Positions 1-13,767 are shown, counted from the stretch's first letter. The stretch: 64,000 nt of DNA from Adenanthera pavonina (GCA_026686845.1 JAIVEN010000019.1:32988501-33052500), one strand, 5' to 3'. Notes: generated from the letters alone by a model not told the origin. Numbers and translations are program-made.

Positions 1-1850
1 CAGAATTTTCTTTTTGGCTTCAATGAACAATTCATATTTGAGGCTTTTTTTATTTTCAATTTTGTAATGCTTAAACATCATTTATTTAAAGATTGTTAGT
101 TTGAAAATCATATTTATTTTATATCATATTTCTATCAAAATAATTTTTTAAAAATAAAATAAAATAAAATATTGATTGTTCAATTTTAATCTAGACTGCT
201 AAGGTAGTGAGAGTAGGAATGGGGTGGAATCCTTTGATGTAGCAAAAAAGAATCTTTTGGATTAAATTAATGACATGAGTTTATGAAAATTATTTTTCTT
301 CAAAATAGTTATTCTTTCAATATTATATTTTTATTGATATTTATAATTAAATTAAATTATTATAATTTAAGAAATTAATTTGATTCCTGTAGTCGAGTCT
401 TAATTAATGTTTTTCTAAATTTTGTTGACATTATTAAATACTGTTGTATCAACCTGATATACATATATATGATTTAGTCTCACTTTATGATCTATTTTTA
501 TTTCTAAATTATGCATATTCAGAATACTGAAGGAGTACAATAACATGAGATGATCATGCCATTGAAATTTCATAAAATGTTATCAAAAGTTTAATGATTG
601 AGTCTAAATTAACAATTTGATGAAAAAATTAAAAACTTAAAGTATGAGAGCTACATTAAAAATTGAATAAAATTATAAAAATCACAAGAATAATTTATTA
701 TGTTTTTCAAATTAATTCTTGAAAAAAATAATTTTATCTTGATTTTGAAAATTTTTTTCTTTCACTTTAAAAACCCTCTCCATTAAACAAATTTCTCCCA
801 AGAATTTTTGTCACTAGTGAAGCCTTGTTTGGCTGCAAAATAAACACATGCATACTAATTTTAGCATTGTCAATAAATTATTTCACAACTACCAAACCTA
901 TCAATTCTAATTATGATTCTGCATTACTTGAATTGGAAATTAAATATCTAATTTTAGCTCATTAGCTATCAATTTCTTAGATTTGAGGTTTTGTATTGTG
1001 TTGATTAAGAAACATACTTTGTTGTTATGAATATAGATGTTTGTGTGAATGTCCATCTTCCCAATTCCCATATCACTTTACATTTCTCAAAAGATTATTT
1101 ATCTCTCCATTTGTCACTTCACATTCTCTCAAAAGCTATAGTAACTCTCAAGACACTTTAAATTCATCTCTTCATAAATTAATGAAATTCATGTATTATT
1201 TATAGTTCATTATTTCATAGTTGATACTTTTGAGTTGTAATCTTATGCCTATAAATAAAGCATCTCATTTATAAGAGAAATCCTTTTTTCTCTATATTTC
1301 ACTTTTGTTTTGTAATTCTCTCTTCACTTAATTATCTTTTTTATCAGTTTTATAACATTTGTTAATTTTTCACGTATTATGTTCATCAGCAAGCACAATC
1401 AACATACCAACCGCCATACGCCTCTTTCACCCAATTTAATTGAACAAGAAAAAACACACATCATTTGCTGCAAATTTGAATTTTATGAGCGTAGAAAGGT
1501 ACGTATGCCTAACTTCCTCGCTCATTCTTTTCATTCAAAATTTTTGTTTTCAATTATATATTGGACCCCTCTCCATTTCATAATCATACTGATCTCATCC
1601 CACACCCTGACTTTTACCGTAAAACAATCTTGGTGCCTAAGTTTTCAAGAGGAAAAAGGGGTTACTTGGAACTCTTTCTGAACTCTCCATTAGCCAAATT
1701 GTATGTCATGGACTAAAAAATGTTGACTGTTCTAAACTTCATAATTACAAAAAGCACTCATCGGAGATGATTAAGCAGAACAACAGCAGAAACATGTTGG
1801 ACAATGAAACAATTACCAGATACGTAGGCAACAATAATCATACGACATCT
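1..1850. other. AT-rich intergenic region, no gene seen
   Basis: Strongly AT-rich sequence with many stops in all frames. The only longer frame (1379-1681, +) has no recognisable domain or gene-like codon use. The last part should contain the 3' untranslated region and terminator of the MYB gene on the minus strand. I see no repeat boundaries here. Confidence 0.5.
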
Positions 1851-2988
1851 TTATTTTTGAAAGTCCCTAAACTGCCATAGTTCATCCATGCTGTACATGG
1901 TATAAGCGAAATCCTTGTTTACACAATTGCTTTCTGCCACCTGTGAATCAACAACTGGGTATTCCACGTCCTCAGCTGCTCTTGTAGCTTCTAGGTTGGA
2001 AGTTTCCATCTCATAGACATTGTTATTCACAAAGTAGCCATCATACACAAAGGAGCTCAAGTCACTTGTATCAAAGCCATGAAAATGACTAGTACTGGTA
2101 TTGTTGTATCCCAAAGGGATATTTGATGATTCTAAAGAGGAATTGTATGAACTATTGTTGTGCTCTGAGTCTGAGTTCTGCTCACTTTGATACAAACAAT
2201 TGAGATGTGCTTCATTCATGCAATCTCCCTGCCAATCAATTGGTATTGATGCTGTTTCAATGGATGAATCCTGAGAATTAACGGTGTCAAGAGGCAAAGG
2301 AAATGGTTGATGGTGGAGTAAGATGGGTAAAGAAGTCGATTCTTTCACTTTCTGAAGTAGTCTTGGTATCCAAAAACGCCTAACGAATTCTCGAAACTCA
2401 ATGCTGTCTACGTGAAATTGCAAATGTCTGGCTTGTTTCTGAACCCGCGTTCTCCAATAGTTCTTGATCTCATTGTCCGTTCTTCCCGGCAAATGTTGTG
2501 CAATCTTTGACCATCTTCAATCGTAAGCAAATTTAGTAAAAGGACGTAACATCTTGGAATGTAACCATTAATTAACTCATCATTGAATAGAGATACCTGT
2601 TGCCCCACCTAAAGTGGAGTTCAAGAATCAAAAGCTGCTCTTCTGGGGTTAAATTCCCTCGCTTTACATCTGGTTTTAGATAATTTAGCCATCTTAATCT
2701 GCAACTCTTTCCTGTTCTCCTTAAACCTGACTCACAAAACAGAAAGCAAGCAGAATAATCAGAATTAGAACCACAAAACTACTCAATCTTTTATAAGTAA
2801 TTAGCCAAAAAAAAAAATCTGTTTGTTTTTCAGATTATACCTGAACGCTTAGCCAGCAAATTCCATCTTCCTTCTCCATGGCTGGCTACGCTTTGGGAGA
2901 GCATAGTGTCCTCTTCAACAGTCCATGGTCCTCTCCTAAGTTCATTATCATCTTCGTTACAAGTGCTCATGCTCTTAGAAGTAGACAT
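1851..2988 (-). CDS. MYB116/MYB62-like: R2R3-MYB transcription factor, subgroup 20 (MYB62/MYB116 type)
   Basis: Three exons on the minus strand: 2988-2841, 2726-2597 and 2514-1851, all with GT-AG introns and in phase, giving 313 residues. The start ATG at 2988 opens a short acidic leader before the R2 repeat (about 18-70, with RRGPWTVEED and RTGKSCRLRW). R3 follows at about 71-121, with WGNRWSKIAQHLPGRTDNEI and NYWRTRVQKQ. The 130-bp middle exon is typical of R2R3-MYBs. After R3 comes FWIPRLL, which fits the WxPRL signature of subgroup 20. The C-terminus (MDELWQFRDF) resembles the WQFRE end of MYB62/MYB116. It should be a nuclear DNA-binding regulator; in Arabidopsis this subgroup acts in stress, phosphate-starvation and hormone responses. 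Product class is secure; the exact orthologue (MYB62 or MYB116) rests on memory and on its bHLH neighbour. Confidence 0.93.
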
Positions 2989-5900
2989 GACAATTCTCCC
3001 TCACAGAAACATCATGCACTTATATGCAGAGGCACTAGAAAAAAATTAAAAATATATATATGGTGATAAAACTAATTGGCCGGGCCAAAATATATAATAC
3101 AAGTTTTCAACTTGCACTGTACCCTATTAAGGGGTCAAAGTGAACACTATGTACTTTACTAATTTTCCAGAAGAAAAAGTCTACTACAACTGTAAATTCC
3201 AAAAGACACCTTCCATTCACCTTCCATTGTCATTACCAGAAGAAATATTAAAAGGTAGATAGATTCATTGCTTGGCCTTCTACGTCGTTTCTAGACGAAC
3301 AATTTGTATTCGCTAGTAATGCTAGGAACACACGAATAAAAAATATAGATATCATATTGTCAGTCACAGAAAGAACTTTTAGGAATTGCACTCTATCTTG
3401 ATTTCTCAATACGCTGTGTGTGTGTGTGTACTTATAGGCATCAAGACAAGTCTTCCTTTCTTTACCAGGATAGAAAATAAAAGTTAAGTCTGTCATCTTG
3501 ATTTTAATACACGTGAAACAAAAAGAAAAGGATTAATTTTGATAATAATTTGATTTACAATCGCGTGAACATTATAAAGATGACCCTCCTGATTCGACAT
3601 CATAAAAAGAGTGTTAATTTTTTTTCCTAATTGGGGTTTAAAGTAAACTTCAAGGACATTTGAATTCACAACGGGGGATGTCTAAAAACGTGATTGTTGC
3701 ACAATCAAATTCTGCTCAATTGCTAACATTGGCATTAAAGCCAAAAGATGAAGACTCAAAAGATATTGGAATCTTGAAAATATGATAAAGGCTTTGTTTA
3801 TGTGGAATTTAATTGTCACTGTTATCTCTTGTTCAAGTAATCTCGGCTTTCTACACAGAAACGTGCTTGACCGAAAGTCTGAAAGTAACGTAAATTTAAT
3901 ATTAAACTTACTCAAAACGTGTGGTAATTGTTGTTTTGTCCAAAGTGGGGTGGCATTGAAAGTCTGCTAGGAATCTTAGAACAAAAACTCGATTGGCTGT
4001 CAAATGTCACATGATGTCTGCTCAGCATAAGAACTGTGTGGTTCCCATTTGTCCGGAAATACCCATCTCTGTTCTGGACAACAAGACGCAAGAATAACAG
4101 TGGAAAAGTCTACTCGGATTTTATCACTGCTGCTATATTTGACTTCTTATACAAGTACTCTTCTACGTTTTCTGTCAATCTTTATTGAGCTTGAACAGCC
4201 ACAGATGGCTGTATAAATGATGGATTCAAAGCTTTTTTTCCCCTTGTCAATCAAATGGCCATATTTTTTCTTTCGTCTTAAAAATTTGATCTACGCTTGC
4301 TAATGTGATGATTTGAATTTAGAACTTGTAGATTAAGATGCCTGTAACGCTCAATTATTGAAGGGTCTTGTGTTAGAAGACACCGACTTCTCTTTGCACC
4401 AGAAAACGAGTACGACCAACCGTCCAGAAGCTGCTGCAATTAAAAGTATGACGGCAATGTCGGTAAAGGACTTACCTAAAAAGCAATAAGGGGCGGAGGA
4501 ATCAAGATGGAAAGACGACTTACAACATCTAAAAATAGAGTCTATGTATTGGTGAGGAGCAAAGTAGGGAAGAAAGTGTGTGGCAGTTTTTTTTAACAAT
4601 AACGTTGTTCTTTCATTGTCTTCGAGTTCTACTTCTTTGTTAGCACTGATTGCTTTTGTTATAGAAGTAAGCTTATATATCAGATTCATGCGTGAATCCT
4701 TAAGGTGAGGAAGCATCACTTTTCAGTGGATCTTAAAAAGGGACATCAAATGAGATAGCTTGAGTGAATTAGTTTTACACTTGTACAAGTATTTGCAAGG
4801 AATGCAGCCCGTGAAAGTGTGGAAGAAAAAAGAAATTTGACTCTTTGACGTGGACAGAATGCCACCAGATATAGTTAATTGCAAGCCCAGTCCAAAGGCC
4901 ATACTTCTCTTACGTTAAGAAACCTCATTAGTCTTGTAGCTATATGTTGCATTTAGAAGATTTTATTTTCCACTCACTCTATTGGGGAATATGACAGTAA
5001 GGTGACATGCTTATGATGAAGATCAAGAGAGTGAAGTTGTCAGGGATGAAGGCATGATCCTTACTTAAGCAGCTTGCTTGCAAAAGTCAGAGCAATAATT
5101 ATGCAGACACCACAGATTGGAAATTCTGATGATGACATGTATTCATAATGATAAGGATGGCAATGTTAGGTGATGAGGATATAATTATATCATGTTTGTG
5201 GATCAACGCTCCAAAATTTAACGTACATCATTGATGACCAACAGAATGTGCAACTCAAACACCACAAGTTTCTACTATATTTCTTTGGCTTCGATAAGTA
5301 AAACCAGTTAAGTTTGATCATATTCTGGGGTCAGTAACTTCAGATTTCGTAATTTGGTCAAAATTTGCAGAGTGGACCTTACTGGATTGATCTGGTTCTG
5401 AACTGGCCTAGTTCTTGCCCAACAAAAGTTAGGTTAGGTTCATATATGAAGCACTAGCTATAAGCTCAAATCAAATCCATTTGTTGTTAAAAAAAAAAAT
5501 CCCATATGCCAAAAACCTGTCAGATGCTTTTTGAGATCCATATGCCATAGCTAAAGGCCAAGCATTTTTTTGATGATTCATTTGAGAAGGAAGGGAATAA
5601 GAAAAAAAAATCTGGAGATTAATATGTGTAGGGTTTGTTAGGAGGAAGTTAACACATTGAAAGGAACTCAAGTATCAGAATAAAATTATCTACACGAAAA
5701 AGGAAAGTTCAATGAATCGCAATTGAGTTTTTGGCGTATTTTTTATGATCCACGTCTTTCCCTTTTTTGCTACTCCGTTTTTGTTGGGGTCAAGATTTCT
5801 TTTTTATATAAATAGTTGATTTCATGTGTAAGAACCCACTGAGAGTTTTCAAGATATTAATCAGCTAATGCTTGGAAAGATTTCTTCCACAAAAGATGTG

Positions 5901-7591
5901 AAGAATGTATGTGGACATAGTAGAAATGACGAGGCATCATATCAAGGTCAAAAGTTGATAGATTCTTGTCATTTCTTCTTTCGATCTTCAGAAGTTTATC
6001 ACATAATGCGTACATGAATGGATTCTAGTGTGAAGCAGAAAGTATATTTATCATCATTCAAAGAAAATCAGTGAGATGAATCATTCGGTCCTATATATGG
6101 ACTCAACTAGTTAGGTTGGAGACATCAGTTTTGGATTAGATAGGCGATTCCAATCAATCCACGTAACGCCCCCCGTGATGGTACTGTTTGATGAAAGGCA
6201 AATAACAAAAAGAAACAATAATTTGTTTTCCTTAAAGGAAAAAAGAGTCAAGTTCGAACTTGTTACCAAAGAAGAAAAGTTTAATTGTGCCTTTTATTTG
6301 CGTTACTATTTGTGATTTGCGGTACTATTTGTGATTTGCGGTACTATTTGTGATTTGTGATCATAACCATTCTCAACCCTTATTTGGTCGTTCAAAGATA
6401 TATAGAGTTTGATATATAGCCTTTGTAAGCATTGTGATTTGTGGTGTTGGCGTGACGTATTCCAAGAATGAAGCCCATTACCAAGCTTGTGAAAATTAAC
6501 CCATTTGACCAAGATAACCTTGTGCAATTGTGCCTATTTAGAGCACTTAGGCTAAAATCAGTTAGCGGCCACTTGGTATGGGGAAGTTCAACTTTATGAG
6601 AAGAAAAATTATTACTTTTGCTTAGTTGGAAAAAAATATGTAACTTTCTAGCATGTTCGACTTAATTCTAAAAGTAATCCTAAGTTATTTTCAATAACTT
6701 TTTAAATATACTTTTATTATCTTAATATTCTTTTAAGAAAAATGGTATTTATATCATTAACTTTAAAATAAATGAAACAAGTAACTTAGAATATAACTTT
6801 TTGAAAAGTTAACTTTTGAAGAAGTTACTTCTCAGAAAATATATCAAGTGATCTGCTTATACGAGCCACAAGTATTCAGCATTGTATGATAATCACTCAT
6901 TCTAATAAGGTTATTTTAGGAGCATGAATGATCCTTCAATATCCAATGTTAAAAAAAAGAAAAAGACAAGTGAATGCACATCAAATTCGACTTCAAAGGT
7001 CAAAACAAGTGAGGTTGCTATGTGTTAGGTAAATAGGGCTTAGTAAGTAGTCATCCATCAGTTGTATGTCTGTGTGATATAATAAACTTTGTTGAAGGTG
7101 TAAATCGTTATTTTTTTACCTCTTAATCTATATACTTACTCATACTTATTTCTTACCAATGCAGGGTATAAGAGTCGAAGTAAATCTTGTTTACTATATA
7201 TGAAAATCTCAAGGAGATTCATGGGCAACTCCCAACATGTTCATAATATGGAAAAATTCGGTGAGGTCTTCCATTTAGTTGTCAAACTACTGACCAGGCA
7301 GTTCCTAATATACCTATATATTACTGCTATATTTGGAAGTTCGTTTTGAAGTTATCTATTTGTCTTTGTATTTGATGAGGGAAGTTTTATGGTGATAGAC
7401 TACTCTTTAATTTTGTGCTGTGAACTTCTAAATTTGAAACAGAAATTATAAATTCATGTCAAACATATGCCATAAAATGACTTGTGTTGTCCCTCAACAA
7501 CCTTCAAAGTATGTCCAATTTGGGCAAGGCTACACAGCTATACAGTTTAGTAAGGTAAGTCTTATATTTGAATAGCCATTGCTTTCTTAAG
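2989..7591. other. Intergenic region between MYB and bHLH genes
   Basis: It should contain the MYB promoter just above 2988. Frames at 4351-4719 (-), 3682-3915 (-) and 6306-6527 (-) show no known domain. A short tandem repeat lies at 6302-6358. Otherwise AT-rich unique-looking DNA in which I see no RNA gene. Confidence 0.45.
6302..6358. repeat. 19-bp tandem repeat, three copies
   Basis: Three near-perfect head-to-tail copies of a 19-bp unit whose core is TACTATTTGTGATTTG. The third copy differs only at its end. It is a local minisatellite with no evident function. Confidence 0.85.
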
Positions 7592-8330
7592 GTTATGTTT
7601 AGTTCAAAGGATGGGAAGGGAAGGAAGGGATTTTAATGGAAGGAAAGAAAGGAAAGGGAAAAAAAAAGGGATTTTAATTTTATCTCGTTTGGAGAGAAAA
7701 TAAGGAACTTTAGTGGAGGAATTTTAATGTTACTTTGTTTGGTTTAGAAGGGGAGGGAACAAAAAATAATTATAAATTGACCATTATAACTTGGTTGATA
7801 AGTTAATATTTCTTTTCTATATTAAAAAGAGAATTTTTTTTGCTTGAATATTAACAAGAGTTCTTAATCACAAGGAAATGCTCTTCTTTTTTTTCTCAAC
7901 CTCAACCATGATTGTATATGTCTTCTTCTTTTTTTCTTAATCTCAACCATGATTTTATATATTAATATATGAATGTGTTTGTGTGTATTCGTGACTTCAT
8001 GCATATATGTCACTATATATATATTAAGGTATTTTATATTTTGAGAGTGAAACAAAGGAGAGACGTGACAAGACTGGTCAATATATTGCATGGTTGAATT
8101 ATGAAAAAATGAAGAGTATTTTGGTTAGATTTGACGCAATACCACATTTTTCCCTCAAATTACCCTAATTTGGGGGGAAAATATATAAAGGAGAGGAAGA
8201 GAAAATTTTAGTAATATTTTCCCTCCCCTCTTCCAATTTTCTGGTTGCCAAATAGGGGAAGAGGAGCAAAATCCCTCCTCTTCCTTTTTCTTCCCCCAAT
8301 TTCCCCCCAACCAAATAATACGTAAGAGGG
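7592..8330. repeat. MITE-like element(s) with purine-rich ends
   Basis: The left part is dominated by GGGAAGGGAAGG-type tracts next to TTTGTTTGGTTTAG (about 7734). The right part carries the complementary CCTCCCC/CTTCCCCC tracts ending in CCAACCAAATA (about 8308). Purine-rich left and pyrimidine-rich right ends form an imperfect inverted repeat around an AT-rich core without coding capacity. A similar arrangement lies near 45.86-46.38 kb, which suggests a dispersed family. I could not fix boundaries or a target-site duplication; two elements may be nested. Confidence 0.5.
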
Positions 8331-9479
8331 TAATATCTACAGGAATATAACCCTTCACGACAACTAATAAACTGCCATATGCCAAACACACACCCCGCAT
8401 GTCATAAGAGTTGTTGTCAGGTTTGGTTCATTCATTTCTCAAATATCAGTCCAAATCAAAGGCAAACATATTGCAAGTAGTAATTAAAGTGCATGGCCAC
8501 ACAGTAGTAATTGAAAGGTTCAACAGCAACCTCATCTTCTTAACATAGCTTGCTAGCCAAGAAATCAATCTCCTTCTTACTTTCTCTTTACTTGCTCAAT
8601 TATGAATCAAACTCTACTTTCAACAACGTTGCTACTTTACAAAGGGAGCGGAGGATGGGCATGAGGCTCATGGTATTGAAATATGTAAAGCACGATAGCT
8701 ATATATATGGGGCTGGCCACAAGTTTGGACAAACCATTTTCAAAATAGTCAAGAAAATATCACATCGTAATATGACTGTGTACACTAAAGCTGAGAAAAA
8801 TTGTAGCTGACCAAGGGAAGAAAATTGTGATATGGAAACCATTATAAATTATTCTATGAACGCTTTCTGCGGCAGCATTGTCTACAATCATCTCAATTTG
8901 ACAGTATTGAGGTTTTGACTTTACTATTTATAAATTTAGTGTATTGAAACAGTTTGAGAAACATGAAAATGAATTTGCCTGCAATAATAGAGGGTATTTA
9001 TAACGAAAATTACGTTACATTGTATTGCTCACACAATTCACACTAAAGAAGTAAAAAAAGGAAGTTCCCCCAAAGAAAGACATAAAATGAAAGGGGAAGA
9101 GAAGAAACTCATGATATTTATATTTTGGTAGAGTTTGCACCTAGACTGTGCTTTCCCACCACTAGGAACACATGCCTTTTTCCCATTGAAAAGCTACAAT
9201 AAGAATTAGATAATAGATAACAAAGGAAGGAAAGGGATCCTTAAAAGGGTCCAAAAGCTCCACTGCAGGCAGTGCTTTTCTCCCAAAACATGGGGCCCAT
9301 ATTTTTATTTTACAAATTTCCCTGTTCGTGGGACCAACCAGGGGGACATAACTACTCAAGCTTGAGCTTTCTCATTTCACGAATGTAGCTGCAATCCCAC
9401 AATATAAGTAGCTGTCTCCCCCACATTATCCAGATACCAACCACTTCAGCCTCTGAGAAACTCAGTTGTTTGGATTCAC
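8331..9479. promoter_or_regulatory. Upstream region of the BEE3/CESTA-type gene
   Basis: No protein-coding gene is visible. The last few hundred bases should hold the promoter and 5' leader of the bHLH gene starting at 9480. A TATA-like AATATAAG near 9400 lies about 80 bp before the ATG, and a CT-rich leader follows it. The transcription start is inferred only. Confidence 0.4.
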
Positions 9480-11067
9480 ATGGCTGAATTTACAGCAGAT
9501 TTGCAAGGCTTTAGATCATCCTTTCATTTCCTAGATATTGATCCAAGCATGGAAATGATAACCCAATTCACAAGGATGAATCCACGTGTCCTGGACAACT
9601 CAAATCTGAATTTTCAGAGCTTGATGCCTTTCTCCTTTGACACCTTCTTGGGCTCCCCAGAACCTCAATTTCCACGAAACTCAGGGGAAAATTTTCCTAG
9701 CCCAGTCCATCACGTCAACCACAATGTTGTGCCGGTTTCTCTTTCCAGTTTTTCTGTAGAAAATGAAATCCATGAAAGTAAAAAGAGGAAACCAATGGAT
9801 ATGCCAGTGAGCAGTTCTGCAAATTCAACTCCTGCAGTTTCTGAGAGTGGAAGCACAATGAAAAATGTAAGTTCTTCAGCTTTTATTTTTTATGTACAAT
9901 AATATAAAGAGGATGTAATATGTTTTGAATTTGGTTTTTTAACTTATATGCGGGTATAAGCGGGACAGAGGCTAGTTGTTTAATTAATTAATGTATTTAT
10001 TTTGGCATGCTTACAGAGTTCTGGAAGAGGTAAGAGAATAAAAAGCAATGTAACAGATGAGGAGAAACCAAAGGAAGTGGTTCATGTTAGAGCCAAAAGA
10101 GGTCAAGCTACTGATAGTCACAGTTTAGCAGAAAGGGTACAATTCTTAAATCTCTTTTTCTCTTTCTTTTTCAGACCAAGAAACTTTCAATAAAATTAAC
10201 CATGTTTCAATAATCAAATATGGATAGACTCAATGAACTTAACCTTGTTCCATGTTTTTTGGTTCAAGATGAACGAGGACTAATCTGGATTTATCATTCT
10301 CTGTGATTCAGGTGAGAAGGGGGAAAATCAATGAGAAGCTAAGGTGCTTGCAGAACATTGTCCCAGGATGTTACAAGGTAAAATAAAATCTCTTTACAAA
10401 AGCTTACTTTGTATAAAAATATACATGACAGTCGCACTCATTATCATTTTCATTAATGGACTTGCAGACTATGGGTATGGCAGTAATGTTGGATGAGATC
10501 ATAAACTATGTCCAATCCTTGCAGCATCAAGTAGAGGTAAGTGATCAAAAGCTTATTCATTTCTAACCAAAAAAACAAAGTTAGAGACATATCCTTCATT
10601 TCAAGTTACATGTGGTTTTACTTGCAGTTCCTCTCCATGAAGCTTACTGCAGCGAGCAACTTCTATGACTTCAATTCAGAGACAGATGCTTTGGAAACAA
10701 TGCAGGTGCTTAGTCTTAAAAAAAAGAAAATCATCAAGAACAAATGGGCCTTATCTTAATAGAAAGAAAATTTAAGTACTGGTTCTAAAGATTTTTCATC
10801 CTCTGGTGAAATAGTATAAAATATGAGTGTTCAGTACAAATGAATATATAACCCCTGCATCCATGTATATGCAAACTGTTGTGATGGATAAGAGGTGGTA
10901 AATATAGAAACGTGTTTGATATATAAATATTTGACCACTTTAGCAAACTCATGTATTGATTTTATTTGTGGCAGAGAGCAATGGCATCTGAGGCAAAAGA
11001 GTTATCCGGATATGGGAGAGAAGGATATGGAATAATTTCTTGCTTTCAACCAGCCTGGCCCTTCTGA
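9480..11067 (+). CDS. CES/BEE3-like: bHLH transcription factor, BEE3/CESTA type
   Basis: Six exons: 9480-9866, 10017-10136, 10312-10377, 10468-10536, 10628-10705 and 10975-11067, all GT-AG and in phase, giving 270 residues. The first 129 residues are a variable Ser/Pro-rich region. A KRKP-type basic stretch precedes the bHLH. The basic region (HVRAKRGQATDSHSLAERVR) carries the His164-Glu168-Arg172 triad expected for E-box/G-box binding. Helix 1 and loop contain LRCLQNIVPGCYK, and helix 2 contains LDEIINYVQSLQHQVEFLSM. The protein ends with a short tail in PAWPF. Closest remembered relatives are Arabidopsis BEE1, BEE3 and CESTA/HAF, nuclear factors that promote brassinosteroid responses and reproductive-tract development. 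The downstream tail and the exon sizes fit that subfamily. The MYB neighbour favours CESTA as the positional orthologue. Confidence 0.93.
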
Positions 11068-12389
11068 CTTCAGTTTTGGATGTTATATCACATGAACCAC
11101 ACAATAAATGGAGAAGCTCTATCATTGTAAAACATCAATTTGTTTATATAAGCCCAAGTGCACATTCTTGTACAATCCGTTAAATATGCGAAGAAATTAT
11201 ATGGAAGCCAATAAAAGCATAGAGTTCAGATACTTTTCCTGAAAGCAATAGTGGTGTGGTTGCAATTACAGATCTGACTATATTTGCATAACTTTAAAGC
11301 TACTTGCCTTTCAAACAATAACTGCGACGATTTCCACAAGTGCTATTCTATTACTATATCAAAAAGTGATAAAAATGTGTCAAGTGCCAATTTGTTACTT
11401 GCTCAAACATTGATTGGAATACTTAAAAATTTTAAAATACATATAATATTGAAAAAAATAGTATAAAAAAGGTCTTTTTTATTTACACTAAATATTAAGC
11501 TTTTTTACTCGGTGCATGGTACAGGCAAAATTCTAGTTAAAGAGCAAATAATAGAAGGGAAAAAAGTGAAGAAGTTAGTATTTCCAAGATAATGTTTGGG
11601 ATCAATTATTTGATTTAAAAGCATATTATATATATTTTTTCTCACTTAGTATCTCTCAAATTTGGTTGGGATTGTTGGTGAAGGATACATGCAAAAGCTA
11701 TCATCAAAATATATATCAGCTAGTTGGCATTTGTTCCATCAAGTTTAGACAGATGGAGGCAGACCAAAATGCTAGCATCATGGTTCAACCAGGAAGTCCA
11801 TGTCTTTGTAGGACCAAGGGCAACAACAATATAGCAATATAATAAGTGGTTTAAAGAAATGAAGTTGCAACAAATTGTAGTAATATGACAAAGTTGAAGG
11901 GAAGTCCAAGTGAATGGAACCCACATAAACAGAAGAATTCATAAAATCTAGTGGACGTTGCCAATACATGAAGTGAATGATTGAGGGGAGGAGAAATATT
12001 TAGAAGATTACAACATATATTGCTGTCATTGTTTAGAGAGGGAGGAGGGGTTAGATGCATTGTATGTGTTAATGGAATGGGGGAGAAGAGGACAGCTTTA
12101 GTGGGGCAGACATGCTGAAAAGAGGATGGAGCAAAGTGGGGAAATGATAATAAGCATTAGCTAAGCTTCATCCGAGAAAAAAACTATAGTTGACCCACTT
12201 TTGACCAGAGGTCTTCGGTAGCATACATGAATAGGAACTAGAAGGGTCCCTAATCATAGATGGATGTATTCAGATGAGAAGGGCACAGTAGTTGGGAGGG
12301 GGGAGGAATTGAGGAATAGAAGATGGATGGGCAAGTTCAGGGATGGAGGTGAAAGTGGAAGTTGTTAGCTGAGAAGGCACCTGATACCA
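11068..12389. other. 3' region of bHLH gene and possible LTR-element interior
   Basis: Possible poly(A) signals (AATAAA-like) occur near 11103 and 11209. From about 11.7 to 12.38 kb the sequence lacks genes and may be degraded interior of the LTR element described next, which reads leftward. The overlapping minus-strand frames at 11720-12060 show no domain. Confidence 0.35.
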
Positions 12390-12790
12390 TAAAAATAAAT
12401 AATAAATAAAATGCTTTTAAAAAAGAAGCCAATATATATATATAACGTAGAAAAGATAATTAGATAATTAGGATTTAAATAATTATTAGATTATTTAGAT
12501 TTAATTTATTTTAAATTTATTTTATCTTTATGATTTAATTATTTTGTTTATATTTATTTTTATCTTATATTTAGGATATAGCTTAATATTTATCTTTTAG
12601 ATTTAAACTGTTTTAGGATCCTAGTTAGATTAGGATTTATGACTCTAAAAATAAACATCAGAAACTCTAGTTATAGCTATCTTTTCCTATTGATTGATTA
12701 TTGAGAGTTGTTCAGTAAATTTTCCTTTTTTTCTTAAATTTCTCCTATTCTCATCTATTTTCTACCATTTTCTTACCCCGTTCTACATCA
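12376..12790 (-). mobile_element. LTR-retrotransposon fragment: one LTR plus primer-binding site
   Basis: Read on the minus strand, an AT-rich stretch begins TGATGTAGAACGGGG (at 12790) and runs about 400 bp. It is followed at once by TGGTATCAGGTGCC (12389-12376). This matches the first nine bases of the initiator-methionine-tRNA primer-binding site used by many plant Copia and TRIM elements (TGGTATCAGAGC). No second LTR or gag-pol frame is visible, so this is a remnant. The left LTR end lacks a clear CA, and I found no target-site duplication. Confidence 0.5.
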
Positions 12791-13767
12791 ATATATATAT
12801 ATATATTAATTGGAAGCAGAATCATGAGTTGAGAAACAAAAAGGAATGAGATTAAAGTAAAGGGGAGAAGAGAGCCAAAAGTCAGGGACATGTTGAGTGG
12901 GAAAGGGTCAAGACTCAAGTGGTGTGAAGTAATAGATGTGATTGAAGCTGAATTATTAACTCTCTTTATAGTCCTTACTTACCTTCTTCCCTCCTCCCAT
13001 AGCCACCCTCTACCTCATGCATCAATATCAATCAATCAATTTATATAATAAAAGCAATTTATTATTCTTCAGCCAAAAAAAAAATATTCATGAGTTATGA
13101 GTAATATGATTAATTTTCCAAACTCAATGTAATGTCTGCAAAAAGGTGCTTAGTTGTATCTCTATATCTCTATTAATATTTTTTTACTCTCAAAATTAAT
13201 TGGATTGCATATAATATGTTTGAAAATAACTATAAAAAATATGCACAAATTACATTAACTTTATTTTTTAAATGTATGATTATATAACCATAAAAAATAG
13301 GCTTTATTATTACTATAATTATCAATAATCAATATAATTCAATATCATCATTACAAAATCTATAGCAAGTCCTGTTAAAAAATTATAAACATTGTAACTC
13401 ATTTCTCAAATATAATGTATAGTAAAAATACATTTATAAAGTATAAAATGTATATTAAATTGTATTATTTATATGTCAGAAATAATGTGATTTTATTTTT
13501 TATCATTAAATATTCTTTATGAATCAATAAAAATTATGTTTTTCAATTAAGCTAATCCCTTAACATTAGTCACTTTCTGACCATTTATTTATCCCAATAA
13601 GTAAATGGTTAAACCCATATACTTACAAGCCGTTTATATTGGGCTTCTTTTAAGCTTTCATAAGATCCATTTCAAATTCCATCCAAAAAAACAAATCCTA
13701 CTAGATACTAGCCATAGCCATACTCATAATCATAACGAAGAAGTAAATTCAATTATGGGGTTAAGGG
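12791..13767. other. AT-rich intergenic DNA
   Basis: Sequence with simple AT runs and no frame of note. Nothing supports a gene or RNA gene here. Confidence 0.5.

Noticed and set aside
4351..4719. 122-residue open frame on the minus strand
   Set aside because: No recognisable domain, no splice-linked neighbours and composition like surrounding intergenic DNA.
8155..8400. Two overlapping minus-strand frames
   Set aside because: They are produced by the purine/pyrimidine-rich MITE-like repeat.
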